12,939 nucleotides of DNA, taken from contig RKAY01000018.1 in NCBI GenBank assembly GCA_014846205.1, positions 1-12,939 of the forward strand. The letters are read 5' to 3'. Of this stretch, positions 12,901 to 12,939 are shown one piece after another (position 1 is the first letter of the stretch; every line of letters starts with the position of its first letter). This DNA comes from Collinsella aerofaciens (GTDB taxonomy: Bacteria > Actinomycetota > Coriobacteriia > Coriobacteriales > Coriobacteriaceae). The position numbers were made by a program, and so were the translations under genes. The notes beneath the pieces were generated by a model that was given only the letters and a program-made list of their open reading frames with translations, was not told where the DNA came from and did no database searches.

Positions 12901-12939
12901 CTGTAAATCCTCCTCGATAGCGTGGGCGGCACTCGCGCG

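Overview
The window looks like a chromosomal segment of a GC-rich anaerobic actinobacterium. The Coriobacteriia, and Collinsella or a close relative, fit best. This rests on GC-rich third codon positions, Shine-Dalgarno starts with AGGAG-like sites, an NfnAB-type flavoprotein pair, an ECF-type transporter and the general feel of the proteins. It is an inference without a database search. I see no rRNA, tRNA, CRISPR array, phage genes or intact transposase.

Layout. (1) Bases 1-1928, minus strand: an ECF transporter module, with an EcfT-like membrane protein followed, with an ATGA overlap, by a tandem two-domain EcfA-like ATPase that runs off the left edge. (2) Bases 2122-5567, plus strand: glmU, prs and pth, three housekeeping genes that often cluster in Gram-positive bacteria. 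They supply UDP-GlcNAc, PRPP and recycled tRNA, and strong hairpins separate them. (3) Bases 5929-8168, plus strand: a two-gene operon encoding NfnA/NfnB-like subunits (ferredoxin-NADP oxidoreductase with a GltD/GltA-type large subunit), with a terminator-like hairpin in its leader. (4) Bases 8296-8919, minus strand: a cytidylate-kinase-like P-loop protein, convergent to nfnB. (5) Bases 9087-12116, minus strand: a complete polar amino acid ABC importer, read as ATPase, lipoprotein, permease, permease. (6) Bases 12457-12900, minus strand: a YqeY/GatB-domain protein.

The proteins are ordinary core or near-core genes. The unusual content lies between them. Nearly every intergenic gap holds a long inverted repeat: a 28-bp perfect stem after prs; 28-bp arms about 140 bp apart around the pth terminator; a 12-bp stem after the kinase-like gene; a ~106-bp imperfect palindrome after the ABC operon; a 30-bp perfect stem upstream of the ABC operon; and a nested ~100-bp palindrome plus a 12-bp hairpin after yqeY. 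Three of these (5570-5767, 8248-8291, 12223-12289) share a CTGYCCC / GGGRCAG core, which suggests one dispersed REP-like family, perhaps mobilised in trans by a REP-associated Y1 transposase elsewhere in the genome. That is the best candidate here for something undescribed. I found no clear new protein system.
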